Positions 1 to 7,689 of a stretch of DNA of 64,000 nucleotides are shown here, in pieces. Origin of the DNA: JBALVT01 sp036961345 (GTDB lineage Bacteria > Pseudomonadota > Gammaproteobacteria > Pseudomonadales > Halieaceae); NCBI GenBank assembly GCA_036961345.1, contig JBALVT010000001.1:30938-94937 (forward strand), written 5' to 3'. Made by a program: the position numbers and the translations under genes. Positions within the stretch are counted from its first letter, which is position 1. Every line of letters starts with the position of its first letter. The notes below the pieces were generated by a model. The model ran no database searches and was not told the origin of the DNA. It was given only the letters and a program-made list of their open reading frames with translations.

Positions 1-647
1 CCTGCATCTGTATGGTGATGAATACCGTAGCCGGCTTCAGACTCCGGTTTACGTTTCGAGCCCGCCAATGGGTCTTCAGTGGGATAGTAATTAAGACGGA
101 TAAACCCCGTATGATTATTCTCAAAGTCTTTATGCATAAAGTTCGCGGGTAAGTTCAGTCCACGACAAAATGTTTGCAGCAATTGCATCGAAAGTAGTGA
201 GCAGGCTCTGTAGTACTCGAGCATTACAGACTTAAATTCTTGCTCATCAGATAACCAACGATTCTCTGCCCTATAGATATCGTCAACTCCAGGACGGGTG
301 AAATCGAACACCTCTTTCTTGTCCCTCTGATTTTTTGTCAGCTCGTTATTGTAGTAACCCCAGGGGTTATCTTTGCTACGTAATATGGATTCCTTTACGT
401 CAACTGGCAATTCAAAGAAATGTCGCGTGCACTTCAATACGTTTTGAATTAGATCATCTGAAACATTATGGTTCACGATCTGGAAAAAGCCCCAATCTCT
501 GCAGGCTTCAGCAATCTCTAATACCACTTGGTCTGTCGCTATACCGTCAGCCAGCATTTGAAAGTCAATAATGGGTACAGAATCGGCTAGCGCCACGCTT
601 TGTGTTATAGGATGCCTATCAAGATCTTCTGTGATTTGTTCGTTCAT
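1..647 (-). CDS. 2-oxoglutarate/Fe(II) oxygenase, isopenicillin N synthase family (partial, 3' end off the window)
   Basis: This gene runs off the left edge; about 215 N-terminal codons are present, read from an ATG at 647. The N-terminal DIOX_N-type region contains VPIIDF and ACRDWGFFQIVNH, followed by FFELPVDVK and NPWGYYNNE, which are typical of plant-like and bacterial isopenicillin-N-synthase-type oxygenases. Just before the edge comes HHHTDAG, which supplies the first His and the Asp of the HxD iron-binding motif; the distal His and the 2-oxoglutarate-binding Arg lie outside. Such enzymes hydroxylate, desaturate or cyclise small molecules. The substrate cannot be read from the sequence. 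It is on the same strand as the cytidylyltransferase and CDP-alcohol transferase genes upstream, but about 300 bp away from them. Confidence 0.85.
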   Translation of the reverse strand, partial: MNEQITEDLDRHPITQSVALADSVPIIDFQMLADGIATDQVVLEIAEACRDWGFFQIVNHNVSDDLIQNVLKCTRHFFELPVDVKESILRSKDNPWGYYNNELTKNQRDKKEVFDFTRPGVDDIYRAENRWLSDEQEFKSVMLEYYRACSLLSMQLLQTFCRGLNLPANFMHKDFENNHTGFIRLNYYPTEDPLAGSKRKPESEAGYGIHHHTDA

Positions 648-725
648 GTTTTTACCTTGGTGGTTTATACCTTACTGTTACACTCACTCCCGACGTTATA
701 TCGATAGAAGGCATTCACCGTGTAG

Positions 726-908
726 CATCGCAAAATTGTACTTCCCGAATTTCTCAATGACCAGGGTTTCCTGTTCGGGGACAACCTGTTGAAGTGGGTG
801 GCTGAGTCAGCCTATATTACAGCCAGCCTGGAGTTTCCGGGCAACCGGCTGGTGACCGTATCGCTAAGCGAGGTGATTTTCAAGCACCCAATCCAACCGT
901 ATGAATGA
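726..908 (+). pseudogene. Fragment of a hotdog-fold acyl-CoA thioesterase
   Basis: In one plus-strand frame, positions 726-908 read RKIVLPEFLNDQGFLFGDNL, then LLKWVAESAYI, VTVSLSEVIFKHPIQPYE and a stop. This is the N-terminal half of a YciA/4HBT-type acyl-CoA thioesterase (PexxN..G.lfGG.LL.W.deaAyi). A TAG at 723-725 directly precedes it, so no start codon is available, and the TGA at 906-908 removes the C-terminal half. The helix motif has GDN where GG(T/N) is usual. It lies antisense in the gap between the oxygenase and the cytidylyltransferase. I read it as a decayed gene remnant; a frameshifted full-length gene is not evident downstream. Confidence 0.6.
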
Positions 909-944
909 TTGGGGGCGGTAGACTTAATTTCGGGAATTTTGTTG

Positions 945-1388
945 CTAGACGGCGGCAAGCCTAAAATTATTTCCCTTATTAGATTGAGCCCTGACATGTT
1001 CCTTTATTCTAGTTGATGAAGTGCGCGGATTATAAAGCACTTGATTAATTTGCTTGCCCTCCGATTTCAGATAAGACTCTACCGCAATATTGTGGGGCTT
1101 CATTCCCCAATCTTCACCAACAACGAAAATATCGGCATTCAATGCCTTGCAGCCAGAGACGTATTCAAGCTCATAGTAGGGGCGAACAATATCAACGCAA
1201 CGCAATGCTCTGAGCATTTCCATTCGCTCCTCGAGAGGAATAACAGGGACGTTGGGTTTGTAGGAGTTCACAACTCGATCCGACGCAACACCAACGGCCA
1301 GAACATCACCTAGTGATTTACAATATTCCAGTAAAGCAATGTGTCCTACATGCAACAAATCAAACGTACCTAAGGTATATACAATCAT
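945..1388 (-). CDS. Cytidylyltransferase-like nucleotidyltransferase (TagD/GCT family)
   Basis: A 147-aa single-domain nucleotidyltransferase. The N-terminus has GTFDLLHVGH (the HxGH nucleotide-binding motif, residues 13-16), and near the C-terminus RTSSTRIK matches the second family motif (RTxGISTTxI). The length equals that of glycerol-3-phosphate or ethanolamine-phosphate cytidylyltransferases, which transfer CMP from CTP to an alcohol phosphate. The gene starts 62 bp after the stop of a CDP-alcohol phosphatidyltransferase on the same strand, so the two probably form an activation-plus-transfer module for a lipid headgroup or similar product. The alcohol phosphate used is unknown; FAD- or sugar-nucleotide-forming relatives (RfaE-C type) are the alternative. 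Confidence 0.8.
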   Translation of the reverse strand: MIVYTLGTFDLLHVGHIALLEYCKSLGDVLAVGVASDRVVNSYKPNVPVIPLEERMEMLRALRCVDIVRPYYELEYVSGCKALNADIFVVGEDWGMKPHNIAVESYLKSEGKQINQVLYNPRTSSTRIKEHVRAQSNKGNNFRLAAV

Positions 1389-1450
1389 GTGATATTTAGC
1401 TCTTTGAAAAAATAACTGCCGGCGCCATGGGACGCCGACTCTGATGTCTG

Positions 1451-2104
1451 CTATAAAAGTTTCCAGCCATAAATACAGCTTATTCCCAGCGTATAAAATG
1501 CAAGTAGATACACATTGCGGGGAGTGCCAGAAAACTTTGGGGTTTTGATCTGAGATACGTTCAGGGCGGCAAGACTAAGGGCGCTGATGTATAGAATCAC
1601 AGTGAATATTCCGTGAGGAAAAACACTTTCAAAAAGGAATATGAAAACCAATATGATGTTGTTGTTGTCGAGTGCCAACCCTGTGTATTTGGATTCGTCT
1701 GACAAGCCGAAGGTGCTGAAATAACTTAACCGTATTGCAGCGGCAGCGAGGACTATGAACGCTGCCAGCAGAAATATGGGTTCGAACTTCCCATAGCTAA
1801 GTAAAAGAACTGCCGGAGCCACACCATAGCTCACAATGTCTATTAACAGGTCGAGTTGGCCACCAAATATTCGGTCGCTGCCTGTACGCCCCTTCATTCT
1901 CCGAGCGACCAGTCCATCTGCCCAATCAAAGGCAACGGCCCAGATCATGCCGATCATTGCCGCGTAGTAAAGGCCGAGAATACTGAAATAAATCGCCAGT
2001 AGTGTGCAGGCCAAGCCGGCAAGTGAGCACGCGTTAGGCAGATCCCGAACATAAGAAATTATGGTGGGTTGTGACTCGTCGATGTCTTCGCTGCCTGGGG
2101 TCAT
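1451..2104 (-). CDS. CDP-alcohol phosphatidyltransferase family membrane protein
   Basis: A 217-aa integral membrane protein with about six hydrophobic segments. The signature of the family, D-G-x2-A-R-x8-G-x3-D-x3-D, is present as DWADGLVARR followed by GGQLDLLID. These enzymes displace CMP from a CDP-linked donor with an alcohol, as in phosphatidylserine or phosphatidylglycerophosphate synthesis. I chose the ATG at 2104 because an AGGATC ribosome-binding site precedes it; the frame is open 13 codons further upstream to 2143. It lies directly upstream of the cytidylyltransferase gene, which suggests that the two act together. It is related to PssA, but the lipid product cannot be fixed from the sequence alone. 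Confidence 0.8.
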   Translation of the reverse strand: MTPGSEDIDESQPTIISYVRDLPNACSLAGLACTLLAIYFSILGLYYAAMIGMIWAVAFDWADGLVARRMKGRTGSDRIFGGQLDLLIDIVSYGVAPAVLLLSYGKFEPIFLLAAFIVLAAAAIRLSYFSTFGLSDESKYTGLALDNNNIILVFIFLFESVFPHGIFTVILYISALSLAALNVSQIKTPKFSGTPRNVYLLAFYTLGISCIYGWKLL

Positions 2105-2476
2105 GGTGATCCTAAAACTACTAACTACGTATCGAAGGCGCACCTATGTCACACAGAAAAATGTCGCACAGCGATTCGCTGCTCAATAGAACAGAGTTAT
2201 GCTAAAACGCTGGCGGCCCCCATTAAGATTGGGAAGCGCAGACAATAGGTACTAAGAATCGACGCTATTAGCTTGCTAGCAAATAGGGTCGCAATAAGGA
2301 GGATAGAGGCATGTGGCCAGTAGGCTCGATAGAGGGTAGAACTGGTTGCGGACTATACGCTCTTTTTGGCTTCGCGAACAGCTGTATCATTTCTAATTTG
2401 TACGGAGCAAGTGCCGTTGAGCATCAGTTCAGGGGTTTCAGCGACTAGCTGAGTTGTTTTCTGCGCATCATCGGGA
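2105..2476. other. Intergenic gap of about 370 bp without a confident gene
   Basis: This gap separates the CDP-alcohol transferase promoter side from the 3' end of the alpha/beta hydrolase. On the plus strand a perfect AAGGAGG at about 2296 is followed by a 45-codon frame from ATG 2310 that resembles no family. On the minus strand about 45 codons just after the hydrolase stop, ending with a TAG near 2357, have coding-like composition but no start. Neither is good enough to call as a gene. Confidence 0.5.
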
Positions 2477-3463
2477 TCAATTTTCCCGAAGATGTTTTTC
2501 AAACCAATTCAGGGCTGCTGCGCGCCCTTCTTTAAGATTGTCCCCTTTATACATATCGTAATGCTTACCCGGGTAGGTGACATAGCGCGCCTCCACACGA
2601 TCCCTAATTGTCTCATACAGCAATTTGCCATTTTTGCTGGTATCAAACAGGGATTCTTCTTCGGCATCAATTATCAGAGTAGGGACGTTTAGGCGGTCGG
2701 CAAAGGACAGCGGATCAAAACGTTTCATAGTGGCCCAATCAGGATAGCCCCTCAGCTGTGGGTTCGCTGCGCCCCCTGGGCCGGGAAACGGTGGCAGGAT
2801 GCCGCGCGCCACCAGTGTCTCAGCCTGGCGCATTTGTTTGTCGGGAATGTCCTTAAGATTATATTTGTAATTAATGGGCCCCATTTGGTCAACATAGGCT
2901 TTGATGCGATCGTCAGTGGCTGCTATTGGCAGCGCCAGACCACCGCCCATGCTGGTACCCCAAATGCCGAGATTGTCAGGCATCACCTGCGGTTCTCCCC
3001 CCAGATAGTGCAGCGCCGCACGAACGTCCTCAGACATTGATATGGGGTTCACTATTTTACGAATGTGAGTTACCTCCACAGTGGTTTTAGCGGCTTCTTC
3101 CGTTGCCGTTAGTGGCTGGGAAGCCAGCAGTGGGCCATCGCTTTCTCCCCAGCTCTTGAAGTCAAATGTGAGTACTACGAAACCCTGCTCGGCAAAATGT
3201 GGAGCGTAGTTTTTCTCCAGGTTCTTTTTGCTGCCGCCCCATCCTGGTATCAGCAGGATGCCTGGTAGCTTATCGGTAGGTTGCAAATCTTTGGGTTTGT
3301 AGATATCGCCTGCCAGCCTTACACCCTGGCTCCAAATCACTATTTTTTCGTGATCGACGTCCGATACACTGGTTGCAGTCGTTATCGATGAGGCGCTTGC
3401 GGCAGTTATGAATACGAGACTTAATAAGAATGCTTTATAAAATCCGGCGGATTTGGCAAGCAT
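2477..3463 (-). CDS. Secreted alpha/beta hydrolase (esterase or dienelactone-hydrolase-like)
   Basis: A 328-aa protein with an N-terminal signal peptide (FYKAFLLSLVFITAASASS) and a complete alpha/beta-hydrolase triad: nucleophile in GTSMGG, acid in LIIDAEEE, and histidine in YPGKHYDMY near the C-terminus. The oxyanion region LLIPGWGG is also present. The longer open frame to 4006 is antisense to the Rieske gene and is not coding; the ATG at 3463, behind AGGGGAT, is the likely start. It is divergent from the Rieske oxygenase, sharing a 186-bp promoter gap. It probably hydrolyses an ester outside the cytoplasm, and its position suggests a role in the same catabolic route. A serine peptidase of the S9/S15 type is possible but less likely at this size. 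Confidence 0.82.
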   Translation of the reverse strand: MLAKSAGFYKAFLLSLVFITAASASSITTATSVSDVDHEKIVIWSQGVRLAGDIYKPKDLQPTDKLPGILLIPGWGGSKKNLEKNYAPHFAEQGFVVLTFDFKSWGESDGPLLASQPLTATEEAAKTTVEVTHIRKIVNPISMSEDVRAALHYLGGEPQVMPDNLGIWGTSMGGGLALPIAATDDRIKAYVDQMGPINYKYNLKDIPDKQMRQAETLVARGILPPFPGPGGAANPQLRGYPDWATMKRFDPLSFADRLNVPTLIIDAEEESLFDTSKNGKLLYETIRDRVEARYVTYPGKHYDMYKGDNLKEGRAAALNWFEKHLREN

Positions 3464-3608
3464 AGGTGATATCCCCTTTTTGATATGTGATGTTACCGGT
3501 AGTTTTAAAGATTTAGCTGCATCGCAATTCTGTGCATGCGTGTTTTTGGGGCCTGAAGCGATGGCGGGCCCATTAAACTTGCAACATGCTGTGTATCCAA
3601 TACAATAC

Positions 3609-3638
3609 AATAAAACAAACATTCCATCCTGTTTTATT
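3609..3638. promoter_or_regulatory. Inverted repeat directly upstream of the Rieske gene ribosome-binding site
   Basis: Two perfect 9-bp arms, AATAAAACA (3609-3617) and TGTTTTATT (3630-3638), flank a 12-nt spacer. The right arm ends one base before the GGAG of the Rieske gene. It may be a repressor operator (TetR-type sites have this architecture) or a hairpin in the leader mRNA near the ribosome-binding site. Confidence 0.45.
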
Positions 3639-3649
3639 TGGAGCACCCT

Positions 3650-4828
3650 ATGAGTCGTGATCAATTGATTGAAATGGCCCGCCATAATGTTTCCCACGCC
3701 CAGGCGGGCACCATCGAGCAAGCGGATGACATCGCCCTTATCCCCGCTACGAACTACTATGATACTGAGCGCTTTGGGCTGGAAATGAAACAGGTTTTCA
3801 AACGTCTGCCGCTGATGTTGGCAGCCAGTTGCGAGGTGGCGAGCCCGGGCGACTACAAAGCGATAACGGCTGCCGGCGTGCCGATAATTATCAGCCGGGG
3901 AAAAGACGGCCAGCTGCGTGCCTTCCTGAATATGTGCAGTCATCGCGGCGCTATCATCATGCCCGAGGGTCGCGGTAATACCCACCGTTTTACCTGTCCG
4001 TACCACGCCTGGAATTACAACACGGCGGGTGATCTCACGGGTGTTTACAACGCCAAGGAATTTGGCGAGCTGGACAAAACCGAGAACGGATTGCGCCCCT
4101 TGCCTGTCCTGGAAAAAGCCGGCTTGATCTGGGTGACTCCCAATCCCGATTCAACACTCGATATCGAACAGTTTCTGTGTGGATATGACGACATGCTGGC
4201 GCATTTCGATTTTAGCAATTGGAAGCTCTTCTCGCAGCGCACAGTGGCCGGGCCAAATTGGAAGATAGCCTATGACGGTTATCTGGATTTTTACCATCTG
4301 CCTATTCTGCACAAGGATACTTTTGGCTCGGACTTCTCGTCCCAGGCGCTGTATTACTCCTGGGGGCCCCATCAGCGGGTCAGTTCCCCTGATGTCAATT
4401 TGAAAGACTTCATGGATAAGCCAGAGGCCGAATGGCCAACCGATCAATTGCTTCTGGGGGTGTGGACAATTTTCCCACACATCTCCATCGCGTCCTTTGA
4501 TGGTGGTGGCCGTGGCGTGCTGATCTCCCAATTGTTTCCCGGCGAAAACGTGGGTGAATCTATTACTGTGCAAAACTATCTTATGGAGAATCTCCCAGAG
4601 GACGAAGAGGTAGAAAAAGCAGCGCATGAGCAATTCGATTTTTTGAAGTTTGTGGTAGAGTCAGAAGATTATGCCACTGGGTTGCGACAACAGCAGGCGC
4701 TCATGAGTGGAACGAAAGAGCACCTTATGTTTGGGCGCAATGAAGCGGGCGGCCAAAATTTTCACCAGTGGTTAGATCGCGTTTTGAAAGCGGATGATAG
4801 TGAGTTGCCAGCGCTCTTTGGGAGATGA
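3650..4828 (+). CDS. Rieske non-heme iron oxygenase, alpha subunit
   Basis: A 392-aa aromatic-ring-hydroxylating-type oxygenase. The Rieske [2Fe-2S] ligands are C96, H98, C116 and H119 (CSHRG and CPYHAWNY). The mononuclear iron site is YLDFYHLPILH, with D213, H216 and H221. The ATG at 3650 follows GGAG; a TTG four codons upstream is also open. No beta subunit, ferredoxin or reductase gene lies nearby, so electrons must come from elsewhere. The next gene starts at or just after its stop, so the two are translationally coupled. Such enzymes hydroxylate or demethylate aromatic, terpenoid or steroid substrates; the substrate is not evident here. Confidence 0.92.
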   Translation: MSRDQLIEMARHNVSHAQAGTIEQADDIALIPATNYYDTERFGLEMKQVFKRLPLMLAASCEVASPGDYKAITAAGVPIIISRGKDGQLRAFLNMCSHRGAIIMPEGRGNTHRFTCPYHAWNYNTAGDLTGVYNAKEFGELDKTENGLRPLPVLEKAGLIWVTPNPDSTLDIEQFLCGYDDMLAHFDFSNWKLFSQRTVAGPNWKIAYDGYLDFYHLPILHKDTFGSDFSSQALYYSWGPHQRVSSPDVNLKDFMDKPEAEWPTDQLLLGVWTIFPHISIASFDGGGRGVLISQLFPGENVGESITVQNYLMENLPEDEEVEKAAHEQFDFLKFVVESEDYATGLRQQQALMSGTKEHLMFGRNEAGGQNFHQWLDRVLKADDSELPALFGR

Positions 4829-4833
4829 TAACG

Positions 4834-6588
4834 ATGAAGTTCCTGCGCACTACCGGTGTTTTTTTTCTTGGTCTGATGGTCACAGTCTGCCAGTTGGCCG
4901 GCGCAGCAGCTGATGAAAATCCTTATAAAGTGGAGCGCAGCTGGCCGGATTACTTTCTCGAACATCAAAAACTTTTCACTGAGCAGGCTGGTACCTATAA
5001 AGCGGGTAAACATCCGGTGTGGACCGTGCATGTGCCCGACGGCTGGATAGGCAACAGCACCATCATCGAGGGTGAGGACGGCCTGATTGTGTATGACACC
5101 AGTGCCAATGCCGAGGCGGGGGACTATATTGCAGCGGAAATCCGCAAAATTTCAGATAAGCCAATCAAAGCCATTTTCTACTCCCATCATCACGGCGACC
5201 ATTACAATGGCACGTCTTCGCTGGTAACCCCGGAACAGGTTGCCGATGGCAGCGTGAAGATATACGCCTGGGATAATTTTGAAGAAGAAATTGCCAACGA
5301 ATTTGGGGCCATCATGCCTCGTCAGATTATGGGGGTTTTATACTATGGCCCCGATATGCTCCAGCCCGAGGAAAAACACTACCACGGTTGTTGTTCGCCC
5401 AAACTACTGGGTGGTAAATGGGCTTACATTCCACCCACTGACACCTTCAGTGAAGATACCGAATTGGAAATCGCCGGCATTAAAATTAAGGTGTTTTACA
5501 CGGGCGGTGAAGCCATCTCTGAATTTGGTCTGCATATTCCCGAGTTCGACATGGTTCTCATTGGCGATGAGTTTTTCTACGCGCTGGCCAACGTGCATTC
5601 TATTCGGGGGTCCAAGCCGCGTTTACCTGAAAACTACATGAAGGCGCTGGACACTGTGCGGGCAATCCAGCCAGAGTGGTCGCTCGGTTCCCATATAATG
5701 CCGATGCAGGGGCGCGATGAAATTCTCGAAGCCGTTACCGCCAGTCGCGATGCTATCCAGTACCTCTGGGACCAGAGTATCCGCTATATCAATAAGGGCT
5801 ATACCGCAGGAGAGCTACAGCACAAATTCAAGGAACTGCCGGCCTACCTCGATAAACCACCGTATACGCGCCCTATGTACGGTACTCCATGGATTATCGC
5901 GCCTGAAATATTTTCCGGTTGGGTAAGCTGGTTTAGCGGCGACGCCGCTGAGCTGCTGCCCACCGAACCCGTTGAAAAAGCACGTCGATATGTGGATCTG
6001 ATGGGTGGGCGCGATAGGGTGCTGGCGGAGGCGGAGAAGGCGTTTTCGGCTGGGGACGCCCAGTTCTCAGCGGAGCTGACTCAGATGCTGGTGCGTATCA
6101 ATCATGACGATTGGGATGCGCGCTATCTTAAGGCGGCGAGTCTGCGCAAGCTTGGCTACGAGGAGATCAATACCATTGCCCGTGCCTGGTATCTTAAGGG
6201 CGCGCTGGAACTGGAAGGCAAGATTAATCCCGCGCAGGTGTTGCAGGCTCGCATGGGGTCGGTGCGCAGTGGGATGACCGGTGCTCAAATACTGCAATCC
6301 TGGCGCTATCAGATAGACGCGGGTAGGGCGACCGACACGCGCCTGTCACTGGGGATTAATTTTACTGATTCTGGCGATCGTTACCGGGTAGAGCTGAGAA
6401 ACAGCATACTGGAAATCAAGCCCGGGCCCGCGCCCCAGGATATGGCTGCAGTGAGTTTGAGCGCAGATCAGTTGCGCTCGCTAGCCGCAGGAAAAGCAGC
6501 AGGCGCTACAGGTGATGTTAAGGTATTGGTTGAGCTGATTAGTTACCTGGACCTGGAGCAAAAGGGCTTCTTGATGCACGTGCGATGA
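4834..6588 (+). CDS. Secreted metallo-beta-lactamase-fold alkylsulfatase-like hydrolase
   Basis: A 584-aa protein with a signal peptide (residues 1 to about 25). The metal-binding motif SHHHGDHYNG is followed by GEAISEFGLHIPEFD, which matches the SdsA/BDS1 linear alkylsulfatase pattern. The length fits the three-part alkylsulfatase architecture: catalytic MBL domain, alpha-helical dimerisation domain (around RYVDLMGGRDRVLAEAEKAF) and a C-terminal SCP2-like domain. Known members cleave sulfate esters such as SDS, and some act on other alkyl or aryl sulfates or phosphonate-like esters. The ATG at 4834 is preferred; an ATG at 4825 overlaps the Rieske stop (ATGA). Co-transcription with the Rieske oxygenase suggests desulfation of a larger, oxygenated substrate. 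Confidence 0.87.
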   Translation: MKFLRTTGVFFLGLMVTVCQLAGAAADENPYKVERSWPDYFLEHQKLFTEQAGTYKAGKHPVWTVHVPDGWIGNSTIIEGEDGLIVYDTSANAEAGDYIAAEIRKISDKPIKAIFYSHHHGDHYNGTSSLVTPEQVADGSVKIYAWDNFEEEIANEFGAIMPRQIMGVLYYGPDMLQPEEKHYHGCCSPKLLGGKWAYIPPTDTFSEDTELEIAGIKIKVFYTGGEAISEFGLHIPEFDMVLIGDEFFYALANVHSIRGSKPRLPENYMKALDTVRAIQPEWSLGSHIMPMQGRDEILEAVTASRDAIQYLWDQSIRYINKGYTAGELQHKFKELPAYLDKPPYTRPMYGTPWIIAPEIFSGWVSWFSGDAAELLPTEPVEKARRYVDLMGGRDRVLAEAEKAFSAGDAQFSAELTQMLVRINHDDWDARYLKAASLRKLGYEEINTIARAWYLKGALELEGKINPAQVLQARMGSVRSGMTGAQILQSWRYQIDAGRATDTRLSLGINFTDSGDRYRVELRNSILEIKPGPAPQDMAAVSLSADQLRSLAAGKAAGATGDVKVLVELISYLDLEQKGFLMHVR

Positions 6589-6656
6589 GTGGGAAGCGCT
6601 GGAGAAATCCGGTAAGCTTCTGAACTTTATTTAGAATCAGTATAGGAGACAAGCTC

Positions 6657-7685
6657 ATGCTCAAACCAGTGCAGTTAGGTAGCAGCGGTCTCATGGTTTC
6701 TCAGCTTTGTTTGGGTACCATGAATTTCGGCGTACCGGGGCAGGGGCATCAGGGTGACTGGACGCTGGGTATCGATGAATCGCGGGAAATATTCCGGGCG
6801 GCCATTGACCACGGCCTGTTCTATTTTGACTGCGCAGATTTCTACGGTTCTGGTGCCTGCGAAGAAATCGTGGGTACATTGTTGCGAGAAATGTTGCCGC
6901 GTGAGGACTATGTGCTTACTACCAAGGTGGCCATGCCCATGGGTAGCAATCCCAATATGTCAGGCCTGTCGCGCAAACATATCATAGAGGGTGTGGACCG
7001 TAGCCTGCAGCGTCTTGGCCTCGACTATGTCGATCAGCTTGTTATTCACCGCCATCCACACGGTATTCCCTGGCACATCGCGGTGCCGATCGAGGAAACC
7101 ATGGAGGCTCTGAACGATCTTGTCAAAGCCGGAAAGGTTTTATATCTGGGTGGTTCTTCCATGTTCGCCTGGCAGTTTGCAGAACTGCAGATGACGGCAG
7201 AGCGCCACGGCTGGACCAAATTTATTTCCATGCAAAACCACTATAACTTGATCTACCGCGAAGAAGAGCGAGAAATGAATGCCTATTGCGAGAAAACCGG
7301 TGTTGGAGTGACTCCCTGGTCGCCATTGGCACGTGGCATTCTTGCCGGGGCTTATCAGGGTGGCTTTGACGGAGGTAGTACTAGCCGTTCTACAGGCACC
7401 GATCGCAAGCGCAGCGAAAGCCTCTACCGTGGAGAAAACGACTTTCTAATTGCCGATCGATTGGTGGAAACAGCCACTAAATACGGCAAAACACCTGCAC
7501 AGATGGCGATAGCGTGGTTGCTAAGTAAACCTGCTGTTACCGCACCGGTGGTAGGTGTTTCGAAGGTATCTCAATTGAATGATCTGGTAGCCGCCACCGA
7601 GATTACGCTGGAGACAGAGGATATAGATTACCTGGAAGAGCTTTACCGGCCGCTGGATAATTTATTGTCGCTGGGAATGTCCTGA
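6657..7685 (+). CDS. Aldo/keto reductase
   Basis: A 342-aa TIM-barrel NADPH-dependent oxidoreductase. The catalytic tetrad is visible as the Asp and Tyr of FDCADFYGSG, the Lys of TTKVAM and the His of LVIHRHPHG. The C-terminal NADPH-binding region contains VGVSKVSQLNDLVAA. A strong ribosome-binding site (AGGAG) precedes the ATG. It follows the alkylsulfatase by 68 bp on the same strand and is probably the third gene of that operon, reducing or oxidising a carbonyl or alcohol intermediate. The substrate is not predictable; the closest-looking group is YajO/YghZ-type general AKRs. Confidence 0.9.
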   Translation: MLKPVQLGSSGLMVSQLCLGTMNFGVPGQGHQGDWTLGIDESREIFRAAIDHGLFYFDCADFYGSGACEEIVGTLLREMLPREDYVLTTKVAMPMGSNPNMSGLSRKHIIEGVDRSLQRLGLDYVDQLVIHRHPHGIPWHIAVPIEETMEALNDLVKAGKVLYLGGSSMFAWQFAELQMTAERHGWTKFISMQNHYNLIYREEEREMNAYCEKTGVGVTPWSPLARGILAGAYQGGFDGGSTSRSTGTDRKRSESLYRGENDFLIADRLVETATKYGKTPAQMAIAWLLSKPAVTAPVVGVSKVSQLNDLVAATEITLETEDIDYLEELYRPLDNLLSLGMS

Positions 7686-7689
7686 GGCA

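Noticed and set aside
2310..2447. 45-codon frame with a perfect AAGGAGG ribosome-binding site
   Set aside because: The peptide resembles nothing and has no neighbour it could serve; short frames with a good ribosome-binding site arise by chance. Kept only as a note on the gap.
2357..2476. Minus-strand coding-like stretch after the hydrolase stop
   Set aside because: It has no start codon separate from the hydrolase and no recognisable family; a frameshifted hydrolase tail was considered, but the hydrolase ends at a normal place after its catalytic His.
3464..4006. Long minus-strand extension of the alpha/beta hydrolase frame
   Set aside because: It is antisense to the N-terminal part of the well-supported Rieske gene, has no similarity to hydrolases, and a signal peptide with ribosome-binding site begins at 3463.
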